Positions 51,301 to 57,900 of a stretch of 64,000 bases of DNA are shown piece after piece. This stretch comes from Zhengitettix transpicula (taxonomy: Eukaryota; Arthropoda; Insecta; Orthoptera; Tetrigidae). Where the stretch lies: assembly GCA_037074705.1 (NCBI GenBank), contig CM073590.1, positions 138,031,600 to 138,095,599 of the forward strand. The letters are read 5' to 3'. Within the stretch, counting starts at the first letter, position 1. The number at the start of each line of letters is the position of its first letter. Position numbers and translations under genes: made by a program. The notes beneath the pieces are model-generated. The model made no database searches, had not been told where the DNA came from, and worked only from the letters and a program-made list of their open reading frames with translations.

Positions 51301-54277
51301 ATGGTTTACATTCTTTAATAATACAGATTGTATAGGAAAATCTAGTATGGCTAAATTAGATAGTATCAATCACGTTTAGGTCCCTAAGATAGTCCATGAT
51401 TGGGTTAATATATTGAGGTTCGTTTAGGCATTCCTTGTAGCTGTCTGGGATTCCATAGTCTCTTCTTTTTTGTAGCGTGTACTCATGTGTCGGGTGGTAA
51501 TTTTGGAGTGATTAGGTGACCGTGAGATAGTCTAGAATGACCAATTCTTAGACGGGTGAATACGGTTTGAACACGTCTGTTTAAATTGTACTGATGCGGT
51601 TGGGTTTCGTATACACTGTCCCTTATTTCGTGAAGTTTTGTCTGTTTATTAACCCATTCGTTGTTCCAGTTTTTCTTTAATTTGGCTTTTACAGCTTTGA
51701 TTATGTTCTTGTGGGAGCTTTTATTTATTCGCTTTCCGGCAGTTTTTTCATTAGGTGTTGACTGATCGCCTCAAACTACAATCACACACACAATCGATGC
51801 AGTTTAAAAATTCAATTATAGTATATTTGACAGCAAAATATTGATGCCTAGTAAATATGCATTAAATTTTTTTATACGGTACATACATATGCAACAACAT
51901 TCTTAATATTATCACGATCATTCCCAGATTAGCGGCCGGTACCAAACATGACACATTCTGGATTTAGTTGTGCCACGTGGCCATTGTATCGATTCTTCTT
52001 CAGTGTAAACCCCTTTTCTCTTGACACAAACATCTATGTTATACCGGGATTCGTAGCCGCGGCCTCGTTGATGCTAGTTGACATAATACGCGAATATGAT
52101 TATGCCACAGGCATTTAATTATAGGCCTCATTCAGAATATAAGCTTGGTTACATTATATCTACTCAATTGTGACAATTTGGAAGTAAGAACTACAGACTT
52201 GTATTTGTACGTATTACTCGGTCGTCATTTATTTAGAGAAATAGATTTAAAAATGGGAAACTTAGAAACGCCGATGATAGATATCGTCTAAGATTTTAAA
52301 TTAAATATAAATATTACAACAGTGAAATATACATTTCTAAATAAAACACTGAAGCCAATAATCCGTTAACATTCAGTCTTCGAAACACAAAACAATACTA
52401 CAATTTGCAGATCTACATATTCAAAAAGCTTTTGTTTATTTCGCTTTAAGTGTGAAGCGCGTCTATAAAATGCTCCTATCAATTTTACTACTGAAACTGA
52501 GGAAAAGAACAGCAATTTCATAAACGGGGTGGTATTCACACTTAATCATTACCTGTTTATGGCTACTTATTATTTAATTTCATTTATAAGAATGTTAAGT
52601 AACTAATAATTTTATCAGCTACTGAATGAGTATTATTTTGTTACATTGTAAAGTTCATGAATTGGCTTCCTTATAATTTACCTTTTGTAGACGTGCGATT
52701 TCAAAAATGGCTTACAATATAAACCAAACAAGTACAGTTTACAATCTCTCAATGCAAGAAGTGTTAACCAGCAGTTGAAGTGTATACTGTGTAATTTTTC
52801 TGAAATATCTTATGAAAACGTAACGAATTGTAGTTAAAGTGTGAGTTGGATTGTTTAGTTATTTTACTCCGCATATATAATACGAATGCCCATTCCAAGA
52901 ATTTTAAAATTAAAAAAATTAATGTCTCTTACCTGGAATAGTAGCTGAGAAGTACGATTTTTATTAAGTACCCGAACCATACTTTAGACATATTTTCCCC
53001 TTTTTTATGGTGTTCTACACATAAAAACTCGGTGACTAGAAAATGTGTAAAAGAAAATTGTTATCAATGAATGGTTAAAGTGAAACCTGTAAATTTTATT
53101 GGAATTATTTAACACGAATCTTAAAAGTGCATTTATTTTCATTGTTTAGACATGGTATTCAGGGTTCAAGTATTGAAAGGTATTTAAATCAGCAGATTTG
53201 GGTCTGAAGATACCTTATAACTAACATGAAATATTATCTGTGCCGTTCGGGGCACAGGAATACTTGGCGCTGCGGCAGTGCCGAAGAGCTCGTAGAAAAT
53301 GAACGATAAACGACCATGCGTTTACTGAATTCGCACTCGAAACAGTTACTATTTCCTTAAATACTGTTAAGAAATTAAAATAAAAAAAATTATATCTGAT
53401 TGAAATTAATGAATCCGAAATATAGGCAATTCAGATAAAAAGATAATTAAGATGAAATACAAATACCACAAAAAGTTTCTGGGATCCTTGTGTCTTTCGT
53501 CAGGTGCGAAGAAGAGCCTGACGAAAGGAAAAAGGATGCCAGAAAGGTTGTGTACTATTTATATTACCTTTTTGTCTGAATTGGCTATCTTTCGTATTCA
53601 TTCGTTAAGAAATTAAGTTGAAGACATTGTCAACCAAAAAACAGGCAAACATTTAAATAAAATTCAATTAAATATACAACATTTTTCGGCCGTGATGTGG
53701 ACCCATATCTGGCACATACATTATACACACTTAACGTTAAAACCAAGACAAGGCTTTAAGAAATATAATATAAATTATAAATGTCATATATTTAAATACC
53801 GTAGCATCACCTTTAGTGATGCTCGAACTTTGTTTCCTTCCAACTTCTTCAAAAACGTATGTTAGACACTTTCTTCCGTAGTACTCTTCTGCAGTCTACA
53901 CCATAATCAGGGGGGGGGGGTCTCAAGAGGAGGTTCAAGTGACTCACTAAATTTGAAAGTGTGATATATTTAAATACTTTTCTAATATCTCCTACGGGAC
54001 ATACATTAACGTATTTCCTGCTTGTTTTTCACAGGCTATTTATGGAGTGTCACGTGGCTACGCGCCGTCGGAGGAAGTGACGTACGCGGAGCTGAGCCTG
54101 TCGCCGCTGGAGGCGGGTCCTACGTTGCCTCGGTGGTGCCGCCACGAGCCTGTGGTCTACGCGCAGATAGACCACGCCACCCACGCGCCCAGGCCCAGGC
54201 CAGTGTCGCCCCAGCATCGGGAGGTGGTTACTGTCAGGACTCCGCTCATGGGCGGACAGCAAGAGAGCTGCGTGTGA
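8298..54277 (+). CDS. Sidestep (Side) family immunoglobulin transmembrane protein, 3'-terminal nine exons
   Basis: Split gene; coding exons are 8298-8449, 17751-17895, 20613-20743, 35958-36117, 36570-36863, 38007-38303, 41134-41364, 45140-45288 and 54035-54277. Joined, they read 600 residues without a stop. Seen: Ig3 (residues 1-99), Ig4 (100-196), Ig5 (197-294), FN3-like domain (295-393), membrane helix (about 401-427) followed by RMRR, and a tail of about 170 residues. Family signatures include [46 protein letters not shown] and [13 protein letters not shown], which match what I know of insect Side proteins: membrane proteins that guide motor axons through Beat receptors. Introns bordering Ig domains are phase 1; those inside Ig3 and Ig4 are phase 0. 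Ig1, Ig2 and the signal peptide are missing and presumably lie upstream. Which Side paralogue this is cannot be decided here. The function is inferred from the family. Confidence 0.9.
8688..9310 (-). mobile_element. Jockey-like LINE reverse transcriptase fossil
   Basis: Minus-strand reading in several frames gives [13 protein letters not shown] (the palm motif, normally YADD, here YAHD), then [13 protein letters not shown], then [20 protein letters not shown]. These blocks occur in this order downstream of the RT palm domain in jockey-clade LINEs. Stops and frameshifts separate them and one catalytic aspartate is replaced, so it is inactive. It sits only about 240 bases after the Ig3 exon. 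Confidence 0.8.
11549..12668 (-). mobile_element. Near full-length mariner fossil with terminal inverted repeats
   Basis: Left end GAGTGGTTCGGAAAGTT and right end, reverse-complemented, CGAGTGTCGTTCGGAAAGTT are terminal inverted repeats, about 1.1 kb apart, the usual mariner length. The minus-strand reading includes VTVQMWV (first catalytic region, with the aspartate of VTVDETW lost), [17 protein letters not shown] sequence with KRPH (here [14 protein letters not shown]), FRLDNAPA (second aspartate) and [13 protein letters not shown] (third aspartate). Several stops interrupt the frame; the N-terminal part near 12170-12640 is not recognisable. Confidence 0.85.
12814..12866. repeat. Short GCTCC-rich tandem repeat near left hAT end
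   Basis: Imperfect GCTCCA/GCTCCG repeats just inside the left end of the hAT element, on the same strand as the larger array near its right end. Confidence 0.7.
14484..14636. repeat. GCTCCT hexanucleotide tandem array
   Basis: About 150 bases of GCTCCT units, nearly perfect in the middle, just inside the right end of the hAT element. The repeated frames (Ala-Pro, Glu-Gln or Gly-Ala dipeptides) are products of the hexamer and not genes. Confidence 0.95.
15955..16210. repeat. Degenerate AGTTATTCAGAAGTTGTGA-type direct repeats
   Basis: Variants of agTTATTaGt-TcAGaAGTtgtGAAGTT recur at irregular spacing of roughly 20-35 bases. The unit is poorly conserved and I cannot assign it to a known element. 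Confidence 0.4.
17751..17895 (+). CDS. Side-like exon: second half of Ig domain 3
   Basis: Acceptor cactgggcag, donor TTTT|gtaagt. It enters in phase 0 and leaves in phase 1. The translation contains an N-glycosylation sequon (NET) and the second Ig3 cysteine in [13 protein letters not shown], a strong match to the conserved F-strand of Side Ig3. A second AG ten bases inside the exon would break the frame, which fixes the start. Confidence 0.9.
17896..20612 (+). other. Intron (2.7 kb) between Ig3 and Ig4
   Basis: Phase 1 intron from gtaagt to tttcag. AT-rich; the only structure I recognise is the family D repeat at 19364-19595. Confidence 0.85.
19364..19595 (+). repeat. Family D repeat, copy 1
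   Basis: Matches 50615-50887 in the same orientation: shared blocks include AGAGAGCT.ATTTGTGAT, TTAAAACATG.CTGT and TTCTAATTGCACTAAAAT. Divergence is substantial with indels, so both copies are old. It is not recognised as a known element. Confidence 0.65.
20613..20743 (+). CDS. Side-like exon: first half of Ig domain 4
   Basis: Acceptor aaatgtttcag, donor AAC|gtaaga. Phase 1 in, phase 0 out. It reads [13 protein letters not shown], then [16 protein letters not shown] and VTWKYN. The EGDDVYFEC and ANPxxYKVTW motifs are characteristic of the fourth Ig domain of Side proteins. The first Ig4 cysteine and the core tryptophan are both present. Confidence 0.92.
22795..23030 (-). mobile_element. 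Family A retroposon, partial copy (minus sense)
   Basis: Begins at the tail end (tatagggtaatccacatagtgg) and stops at cgatggcggg, so the 5' half is absent. It lies about 45 bases from an oppositely oriented copy. Confidence 0.8.
23074..23635 (+). mobile_element. Family A retroposon, near full-length copy with (TA)n tail
   Basis: Runs from a palindromic 5' part (CCTGCAAGAGAATTCTCTCGCGGG) through the shared body to CATGTAGCC..ACCCTAA and a (TA) array at 23597-23635. Open frames across it recur in other copies but show no known domain. Confidence 0.85.
24437..24563 (-). repeat. Family C short repeat
   Basis: From gaataagaaagatagcc to gtcagttga. Minus sense carries CTGACGA (24512-24518) and GAAA (24491-24494), the spacing seen in the other copies. 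A 143-codon minus-strand open frame at 24057-24488 begins in this repeat and has no recognisable domain. Confidence 0.75.
24912..25136. mobile_element. Hairpin element with 64-base arms flanked by 13-base direct repeats
   Basis: Arms at 24923-24986 and 25031-25094 are almost perfect reverse complements. The 44-base loop itself holds the palindrome AGGTTAACTGTTAACCT. Identical 13-mers TAGAAGATTTTTG lie at 24912-24924 and 25124-25136, consistent with a target-site duplication. The right arm includes GTGTCGAAACGTTG. No ORF. Confidence 0.8.
25920..26494 (-). mobile_element. Family A retroposon, full copy with 15-base target duplication
   Basis: The body (about 25937-26479) is flanked by GAATTATACTTTTTT at 25920-25934 and 26480-26494. 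On the minus strand the element ends CCCTAAAAA.., i.e. an A-rich tail next to the duplication, the hallmark of target-primed retroposition. The 5' part contains the repeated motif CTGCGAG. Confidence 0.85.
26507..26610 (-). mobile_element. Family A retroposon, 5'-truncated copy
   Basis: Only the last 100 bases (tail end) are present, next to a T-rich stretch (ttttatttttattttttt). It ends abruptly at gaaggtagcca. It lies immediately next to the full copy. Confidence 0.8.
28570..28598. repeat. Small perfect inverted repeat
   Basis: CAATTTGAGATTT, three bases, then its exact reverse complement. No run of T or other context suggests a function. Confidence 0.8.
30573..30611. repeat. (TA)n microsatellite
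   Basis: Uninterrupted TA dinucleotides, at the left edge of the repeat-rich block. Confidence 0.95.
30751..30987 (-). CDS. Uncertain small cysteine-rich ORF (78 codons)
   Basis: Minus-strand frame with ATG start: [19 protein letters not shown], then a C-rich second half ([15 protein letters not shown]) and a stop. About 70 bases further on this strand is AATAAATAAA, so it could be the 3' end of an old element or gene. No signal peptide is evident and no family is recognised. It is embedded in a repeat-rich block, which makes a mobile-element origin the more likely reading. Confidence 0.2.
   Translation of the reverse strand: MSECSYTSELNYMDCQRDFMFIFHSIHSCKRLSKRYNRQISEFKFGDCMCFCILDCKSCLTSIRFIKCPVNDPEKDQI
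31118..31350. repeat. Three tandem copies of a 70-96 base unit
   Basis: Units start at CCACCTAACTCGGCCC (31118), CCACCTTACTGGGTC (31214) and CCACCTAACTTGGCC (31284), each followed by ..GTCC.C..ACAA.CT..CTGAC.. variants. Part of a GC-richer block at 31.0-32.8 kb. Confidence 0.75.
31422..31783. repeat. Imperfect direct duplication about 263 bases apart
   Basis: The segment around ACCTTCTGCCGATGATAATTC (31486-31506) recurs as GCCTTCTGCCGTTGACCACG (31746), with matching flanks (CAATTAT.C..CATTA before, CGAGTCCAAA after). A shorter internal repeat (TTCTGGTGCAATTTTGC / TTCTTGTGCAAATTTGC) lies between. Confidence 0.65.
32433..32800. repeat. 93-base direct repeat pair, 275 bases apart
   Basis: 32433-32525 and 32708-32800 share long identical blocks (CTTGTCACATCGAGACAG, ACCCGTAATTACTTTGCACTTG, CACATGTGCGCTGTTC). 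Between them another pair (CTTCCTGTGACGGCCAAGAC / CTTCCTGTGTCGGCCAAGAC) is 114 bases apart. Confidence 0.85.
32824..32943. repeat. Compound (TA)n-(GA)n-(GATA)n microsatellite
   Basis: TA run to about 32861, GA run to about 32888, then GATA-type units. Frames of Ile-Tyr or Leu-Ser repeats here are artefacts. Confidence 0.95.
33956..34534 (-). mobile_element. Family A retroposon, full copy with (TA)n tail and target duplication
   Basis: A (TA) run (33961-33992) joins TTAGGGCAACAGGC; the body runs to GGCCTCGCAG at 34514. ACATTATAT occurs at 33956-33964 and 34526-34534 as a probable 9-base target duplication. The 5' part repeats CTGCGAGAGAA. Confidence 0.82.
34912..35010 (+). mobile_element. Family A retroposon, truncated copy
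   Basis: Tail-end fragment: CCTTCCTATGCTGTTAAAGG, then GTGGATAACCCCCATGTAGCC and CACTCTAAAAAAA. Confidence 0.7.
35095..35347 (+). mobile_element. Family A retroposon, diverged partial copy
   Basis: Matches from ACTGGAATGTTGCGTC through GAATGCCCGGTAGGATTCTTAA (read in pieces) to GGATGGCCCTCATGTA, with several deletions. It is older than its neighbours. Confidence 0.7.
35958..36117 (+). CDS. Side-like exon: second half of Ig domain 4
   Basis: Acceptor tttgtttcag, donor ATGT|gtaagc. Phase 0 in, phase 1 out. The translation starts [15 protein letters not shown] and contains [17 protein letters not shown], supplying the tyrosine corner and second cysteine of Ig4. It follows a 15.2-kb intron filled with repeats. 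Confidence 0.92.
36118..36569 (+). other. Intron (452 bases) between Ig4 and Ig5
   Basis: The shortest intron of the gene, phase 1, gtaagc to ctgcag. Nearly a third of it is a family C repeat. Confidence 0.9.
36329..36460 (+). repeat. Family C short repeat with hammerhead-like core
   Basis: Plus-sense copy. CTGACGA at 36377-36383 and GAAA at 36401-36404 followed by CGTTGTG; ends ttggctatctttcttattc. It lies about 110 bases before the Ig5 exon. Confidence 0.75.
36570..36863 (+). CDS. Side-like exon: complete Ig domain 5
   Basis: Acceptor catgttctgcag, donor GCCG|gtacaa, phase 1 on both sides. The split first codon gives Y, then [18 protein letters not shown]. Ig cysteines lie in [12 protein letters not shown] and [14 protein letters not shown]. 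Two sequons, NNS and NSS, suggest glycosylation on the extracellular face. The exon is strikingly GC- and CpG-rich compared with its AT-rich introns. The other reading frames that stay open across it are shadows caused by this composition. Confidence 0.93.
36864..38006 (+). other. Intron (1.1 kb) between Ig5 and the FN3-like domain
   Basis: Phase 1, gtacaa to attcag. AT-rich; no repeat or ORF of note seen. Confidence 0.85.
38007..38303 (+). CDS. Side-like exon: fibronectin type III-like domain
   Basis: Acceptor tatgattcag, donor ACAG|gtaaag, phase 1 on both sides. The product begins [15 protein letters not shown] and continues through [10 protein letters not shown] to [13 protein letters not shown], the pattern of an FN3 fold (final YSVNSKGRS resembles the G-strand YAVNxxGxS consensus). 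Three sequons (NCS, NQT, NLS) are visible. Side proteins carry one membrane-proximal FN3-like module after Ig5, so position and order agree. Confidence 0.88.
38304..41133 (+). other. Intron (2.8 kb) before the transmembrane exon
   Basis: Phase 1. It contains short minus-strand open frames at 38929-39159 and 40249-40504, with no family I recognise (the latter may be part of an old element), and a 49-base tandem duplication at 40814. Confidence 0.8.
40814..40911. repeat. 49-base tandem duplication
   Basis: GGCCACGCGCTTCTAAAATA.. at 40814 repeats from 40863 (GGCCATGCGC..) with only a few changes over 49 bases. Confidence 0.9.
41134..41364 (+). CDS. Side-like exon: transmembrane segment and start of cytoplasmic tail
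   Basis: Acceptor cttgtacag, donor GATG|gtgaga, phase 1 on both sides. After GMPVKFE comes a run of about 27 hydrophobic residues ([18 protein letters not shown] and onward), then RMRRGQPRP as a basic stop-transfer, placing the rest in the cytoplasm. The segment [11 protein letters not shown] followed by [12 protein letters not shown] matches the juxtamembrane region I associate with Side proteins. The frame is confirmed by exact phase matches on both sides. Confidence 0.9.
42270..42324. repeat. (GA)n microsatellite
   Basis: GA dinucleotides with two interruptions (acagagaaag). Confidence 0.95.
42848..43110 (+). mobile_element. LINE ORF2 C-terminal fossil
   Basis: Plus-strand frame reads [20 protein letters not shown], a stop, then [18 protein letters not shown] and [17 protein letters not shown]. 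The order HxxRM - GRPRxRWxDxV - NWRExAxxRxxWR is the well-known C-terminal signature of many insect LINE polyproteins. The stop and loss of GRP/RW residues show decay. Confidence 0.8.
43453..43474. repeat. (TA)n microsatellite
   Basis: Short perfect TA run. Confidence 0.9.
44372..44600 (-). mobile_element. Family A retroposon, diverged internal fragment
   Basis: Shares AGAAAAACCTGCATCAG, AGTTTAGGAGGCAGCTGGCC and GTATGCCCAAGGTCTGTGAC with other copies, with many changes between. Confidence 0.75.
44658..44740 (-). mobile_element. Family A retroposon, short decayed tail-end fragment
   Basis: Starts ATGTATAGGGTTATACTCGTAG and resembles the start of 22795-22870; it is 60 bases from another piece but in an order not expected for a single insertion. 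Confidence 0.5.
45140..45288 (+). CDS. Side-like exon: middle of cytoplasmic tail
   Basis: Acceptor gaattttcag, donor CCT|gtgagc; phase 1 in, phase 0 out. It encodes a hydrophilic stretch starting [16 protein letters not shown] and ending [15 protein letters not shown]. The donor is not ideal (T at the last exon position). If it is not used, translation continues 11 codons to a TGA at 45319-45321. Both the exon at 49491 and the one at 54035 start in the phase this donor needs. Confidence 0.78.
47101..47233 (-). repeat. Family C short repeat
   Basis: AATAAGAAAGATAGCC to CGTCAGTTGAC, same extent as the 24437 copy. The CTGACGA core is mutated (ATTCAG on the plus strand). Confidence 0.75.
49491..49694 (+). 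CDS. Possible alternative terminal coding exon of the Side-like gene
   Basis: A clean acceptor (catgtttcag) is followed in phase 0 by 67 codons and a TAG: it begins [18 protein letters not shown], contains EFPPPGTPF, and ends ASDRELHS. Phase 0 is what the donor at 45288 requires. AATAAA stands at 49857, about 160 bases after the stop. Spliced this way the protein would have a different tail, lacking the tyrosine motifs and ESCV end of the 54035 exon. A weak internal donor (TCG|gtagaa after PFRS) would instead keep phase 0 and make it a cassette exon into 54035. It could also be a chance ORF; GC content above its surroundings and the good acceptor argue against that. Confidence 0.55.
   Translation, partial: SYSSNPDLSHVTSFFPRAEFPPPGTPFRSVEDIEKGVTDKLNAIPFTDLQRSARKSWRNASDRELHS
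49857..49862 (+). terminator. AATAAA polyadenylation signal for the alternative terminal exon
   Basis: Perfect AATAAA about 160 bases after the stop at 49694. The area is AT-rich, so chance occurrence is possible; the position is what makes it interesting. Confidence 0.4.
50615..50887 (+). repeat. Family D repeat, copy 2
   Basis: Counterpart of 19364-19595, with an extra segment of about 28 bases (gatttaagcgtcattatcagg) before the shared CTAATTGCACTAAAAT block. Confidence 0.65.
51151..51775 (-). mobile_element. 5'-truncated LINE 3' end with poly(A)
   Basis: Minus strand: [17 protein letters not shown] and [19 protein letters not shown] (end of a LINE RNase H domain), then after a frame change and deletion [19 protein letters not shown] and a stop. 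A 3' UTR with AATAAA follows and ends in an A run (51151-51163). The cysteine/histidine stretch normally found between the two blocks is missing. Belongs to a jockey/I-like lineage by these motifs. Confidence 0.82.
53410..53600. mobile_element. Family C foldback: two arms in inverted orientation
   Basis: Left arm 53410-53504 and right arm 53517-53600 are imperfect reverse complements separated by 12 bases, each arm a family C half. The right arm has CTGACGA (53518-53524) and GAAA (53542-53545). It lies 440 bases before the terminal exon. Confidence 0.8.
54035..54277 (+). CDS. Side-like terminal exon: tyrosine-motif tail with C-terminal ESCV
   Basis: Acceptor ttcacag; phase 0 entry; 80 codons, then TGA. 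It starts [14 protein letters not shown] and contains VTYAELSL and, 25 residues later, VVYAQIDH, both fitting the ITIM pattern (V-x-Y-x-x-L/I). It ends [14 protein letters not shown]. The VTYAEL and QQESCV sections match my memory of the C terminus of insect Side proteins, supporting this as the canonical end. The final four residues resemble a class I/II PDZ ligand. The exon is very GC-rich compared with its surroundings. An upstream-shifted reading frame stays open across it and is a shadow. Confidence 0.9.
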   Translation, partial: AIYGVSRGYAPSEEVTYAELSLSPLEAGPTLPRWCRHEPVVYAQIDHATHAPRPRPVSPQHREVVTVRTPLMGGQQESCV

Positions 54278-54940
54278 AAATCACCCAATCTAAGTTCGAA
54301 ATCACGTAATACTTACAATTCATCGTCGACTGGATTGGTTGAATGGAGGACTAAAGATGATGGAAGTAAGAGAGGAAATTTAGGAACTGGGGAATAAAAA
54401 AGTTGTGGATAGAAATAATCACATAAATTATAGACACAGATAATCAGGATGATAAGTGAGAGACGTAAATTCCAACACACATGAACCTACGTGCTATCTC
54501 CCAACGCTGCACAAACCGTATTTTGAAAATATGTAGTTGACCACGAAGAACGTTCTTCCTCCATTTGGACCACTTATTCCATCCTTTTAAGTAAAACCAG
54601 ATATGCTAGTCGGCATTCCGCAGACCATATTGGAAGTGATGGGACGTGAGGGAATACAAGAAAAACAAAGAGTTGAGGTATATAAAAGACAGCTATAGGA
54701 TCTATGCTGATGCAAAATTTTTTGTTTTTTTACAGAATGTTAACGGGAATTCCGGCATTATTATCAGATCAAATAACTACTTAAAACGCTTATACCTAAA
54801 TTTTAATTCCCAAATCATAAAGTAATCCAAGAATGCTAGAAAGACTTGCTACTATCCTTTGTCGCATTTCCACTTCTTGTGTTTATCGTTGTTTTTCTGT
54901 TCGTTAACTCGAACAATAAAGTAAAATACAATGAAGAAAA
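54278..54940 (+). other. Probable 3' untranslated region of the Side-like mRNA
   Basis: Sequence after the TGA, with no further open frame in phase. It runs to an AATAAA at 54915, so the UTR would be about 650 bases. The end point is inferred. Confidence 0.55.
54915..54920 (+). terminator. AATAAA polyadenylation signal, full-length mRNA
   Basis: Perfect hexamer in gaacaataaag, the clearest signal in the first 700 bases after the stop codon. No transcript evidence is available here. Confidence 0.5.
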
Positions 54941-57900
54941 TAGTGAATAAATGAGAGTTTTGATCTGAACAACAAATTTTTATATAGTAATGATAGATGT
55001 AGCAAAATCGCTTCTAACAATAAATCAATTTGACATCATGGTGGCAGTAATTGTTCACTGTATACAATCAAAATAACCTCATAGAAGCGTATGTTTATCT
55101 CTTCCATGTTAATGTTTTATCAAGAAGAACGCTATGTCGAGTTTTTTCAACTTGCACTGGGATATTTGGAATGCACTTATTTTGTTTATGGGATACTCTA
55201 TTGTTTATTATGATCAGATAAGAGGAAATGTGTCGAACTGGGGTTGCACAGAGGTAAAACAATCAACATTAGAAATTAAAGAAACATATATCGTCGATTC
55301 AATTTGTAACACTGTCGAACAATATGGTAGCAGGAAAATAGAAATTTAATAAGAATACTACAGCTTGTTTCAGCACAAATGTATGAAACACACAATATTT
55401 GTTGTTTCTATTTAAATCTTGTAATAAAATATACGGTGCAAATTAATAAGATACACTCTATTTATTTAGAGCGATTAATATTTCTAGAACGACCTCACGT
55501 TTTCCAATAAGTATTCGAAAAAGGCAAATTAACCAATATAGAAATAGAAAACGCTGAAGAACTGTCAAATATTTGTGCTATAATTTTCTTAAAAATGTTT
55601 TGAATTCACTGTATGGAATGACAATTTAAATGATTTTTTTAAAATTAATATTTGATATAATTAATACTTAAAATCTTTTCCCAAGAGAAAGAATTGGTAT
55701 CTCGATTAAGAGTAAAGAGTAATATTTTGAATGTTTTTATTGTAAAAGTACTAAACATAATTTTTATTCCGACTAGTACTTTAATAATTATAATAATCAG
55801 TTTTTGAGTTTTTGGAAGTATTCAGTACGATCGCGTTTGCCAACTTTTTGCTCGCTAATTTGCGAGAATGTTCCTGGAATGTCGAAACAACTCCAACCTT
55901 ACACAGACAGATCGTCGTCCAAAATCAATCCAATCTGGTCGATTTGGAGTTCGCTTAACTCCCAAGAATTTTCCTGTTTGATCCTGAAGCAAAAACACTA
56001 CATGGTTCGCAGGGCATATCCAAAATTTTTGTTAAAATTCTGTTGCCTTAATGGACCACGAATATTTTTAGGCCTGAAAGAATTTTTTAATAGCAGGCAC
56101 TGTTCTGCATTCCTATATATTATGATCTATGATCATGTAGTGTACTGAATTTGGTGGAAAAATTTAACTGCCGTAATCGGATTTATTTTTCGTGATCCCT
56201 ATGTGGGGTGCTTACGGACCGGCCAGTTTCTCCTACGATGGTTCTTAACGTGAGGGAAAATCACAAAACTCATAATTATTATTGAAGTTTCACCAGATTA
56301 AGAAATTATTAATAATTGCATAATAAACCAATTAATATTGTTCGTTCATTGTGGACCACAGATTATTCATTTTCCATGTTATGTTTGAACTCAAAAATTC
56401 CCACCAAATCACAAAATATTTTTTAAATTAACTGAATAATTATTACAGTTAATTTTAAAAAACATTTTCAGCCTGTTGTAGTACAACATGAAAACGTCGA
56501 TCATTTTCGTTTGTTTATCGCATTGGAAGTTATCTTTAAAATAATGTATTGCTTGAATGGTGTACAATTCTGTTACTTCAGAAATGGTACAGAACTTTCA
56601 CTCCAAAGTATCATAAGTTACACAGTTATCTAGGAAGACAAATCACATTAGTTCGACGAAATTGACATAATAAACATTGACGATAAGAATAAACCGATAA
56701 TTAACACACCTTTTAATGACGTTATAAAAAGTTATGTAAAAATGTAGTAAAATGTTTTAGGACTGCCTAAGTATTTACAACATTTCAATTTAAACTGTGC
56801 AGTTAGCAATAATTAAAAAAATCGTTTTACAGTCGTTTTAAAGTACTTCAAAGTAATGTACATATAAAATTTGTTAATATACAATTAATAACGGTAGCTA
56901 AAATGTTTTTGATTGAAAATGAAACACTGTTTTGAAGCATCTAGGTATTAAGTACCATAACTTTAAAAACAATGTATGTTATTGGTGTATATGCCAATAT
57001 TATGTATTCACTACGTAATTTTGCTAATTTTCCATTTATCTGCCATAAAAGGTAGAAATATGTATTTTTAATAAAAATTATATTCGAGACCATCTCTAAT
57101 ATATAAATCAGGATAACAATTGAATACCATATTAGATCTGAAAAAAATTTCTAAAATGGTATGATTCAATTTTTCTGCTGACAATCTTAAAAGTTAACAT
57201 ATACGCATAATTTGAATTTAGGTATAATTAAACTATATCTCCGGCAATATTATTGAACTATTACATTTAATTTCTCTGATTTTGTCTTCCACACATCGCG
57301 TTTTCTTTTCCAACTCAAACTATGCTTGGTTCTTGAATTATTTCTAACCAATACAAAAATAGTCACAAGGATTTTAGATAGGTTTCGTGGTATCAAAGAT
57401 TATGAGACCATTATTTTATTTCCTATTTGATCACATGTAAAACAGCGATTTAAATTCTATCTGCCTCGACTTAACTCCAAAATCACAATAAAAAGACTGA
57501 AAGCACAAAATCTTGACTATTGTTTCGAAGCTCATTAATTATTATTCAAAGTATACAAAAATAATGGCTTAACAATAATACATTACCTTAGTAAAATGTA
57601 TGGCTAATTTGTGTAAAAGAAAAATGGAACAGCGAATTCACAGGAACAATGAAAAACATAGTATTAATGGTCTTTATTTCAGAGTATTGTTATATTGAAA
57701 GTGGGTATCGAAGCGGCGAAGCTACAACCAAGACATTAATTGAGAAAATCGGTAGAGGTTAATGTTTGTTTATGAGATGCCTTGAAAATAACCGAGTAAG
57801 AATTTATCGCTTTTAAAGTTAAGAAATATCTAAAATGAGAAGGGAGTGTACGAACCCCTGGAAGAATTTCTTAGATAAAATAGTAGCATACAAGATACCC

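Larger units (their letters stand above)
45289..54034 (+). other. Intron (8.7 kb) before the canonical terminal exon
   Basis: Phase 0. It hosts the candidate alternative terminal exon (49491), family C (47101, 53410), family D (50615) and a LINE fragment (51151). Between 45.3 and 47.1, 47.3 and 49.4, and 51.8 and 53.4 kb I see only AT-rich unique sequence. Confidence 0.75.

Noticed and set aside
53240..53300. Short GC-rich patch with an AG followed by an open frame, considered as an extra tail exon
   Set aside because: The phase does not fit between 45288 and 54035 and no clear donor follows.
55804..56148. 114-codon plus-strand open frame downstream of the gene
   Set aside because: Non-ATG start, no domain, no splice or promoter context; probably chance.
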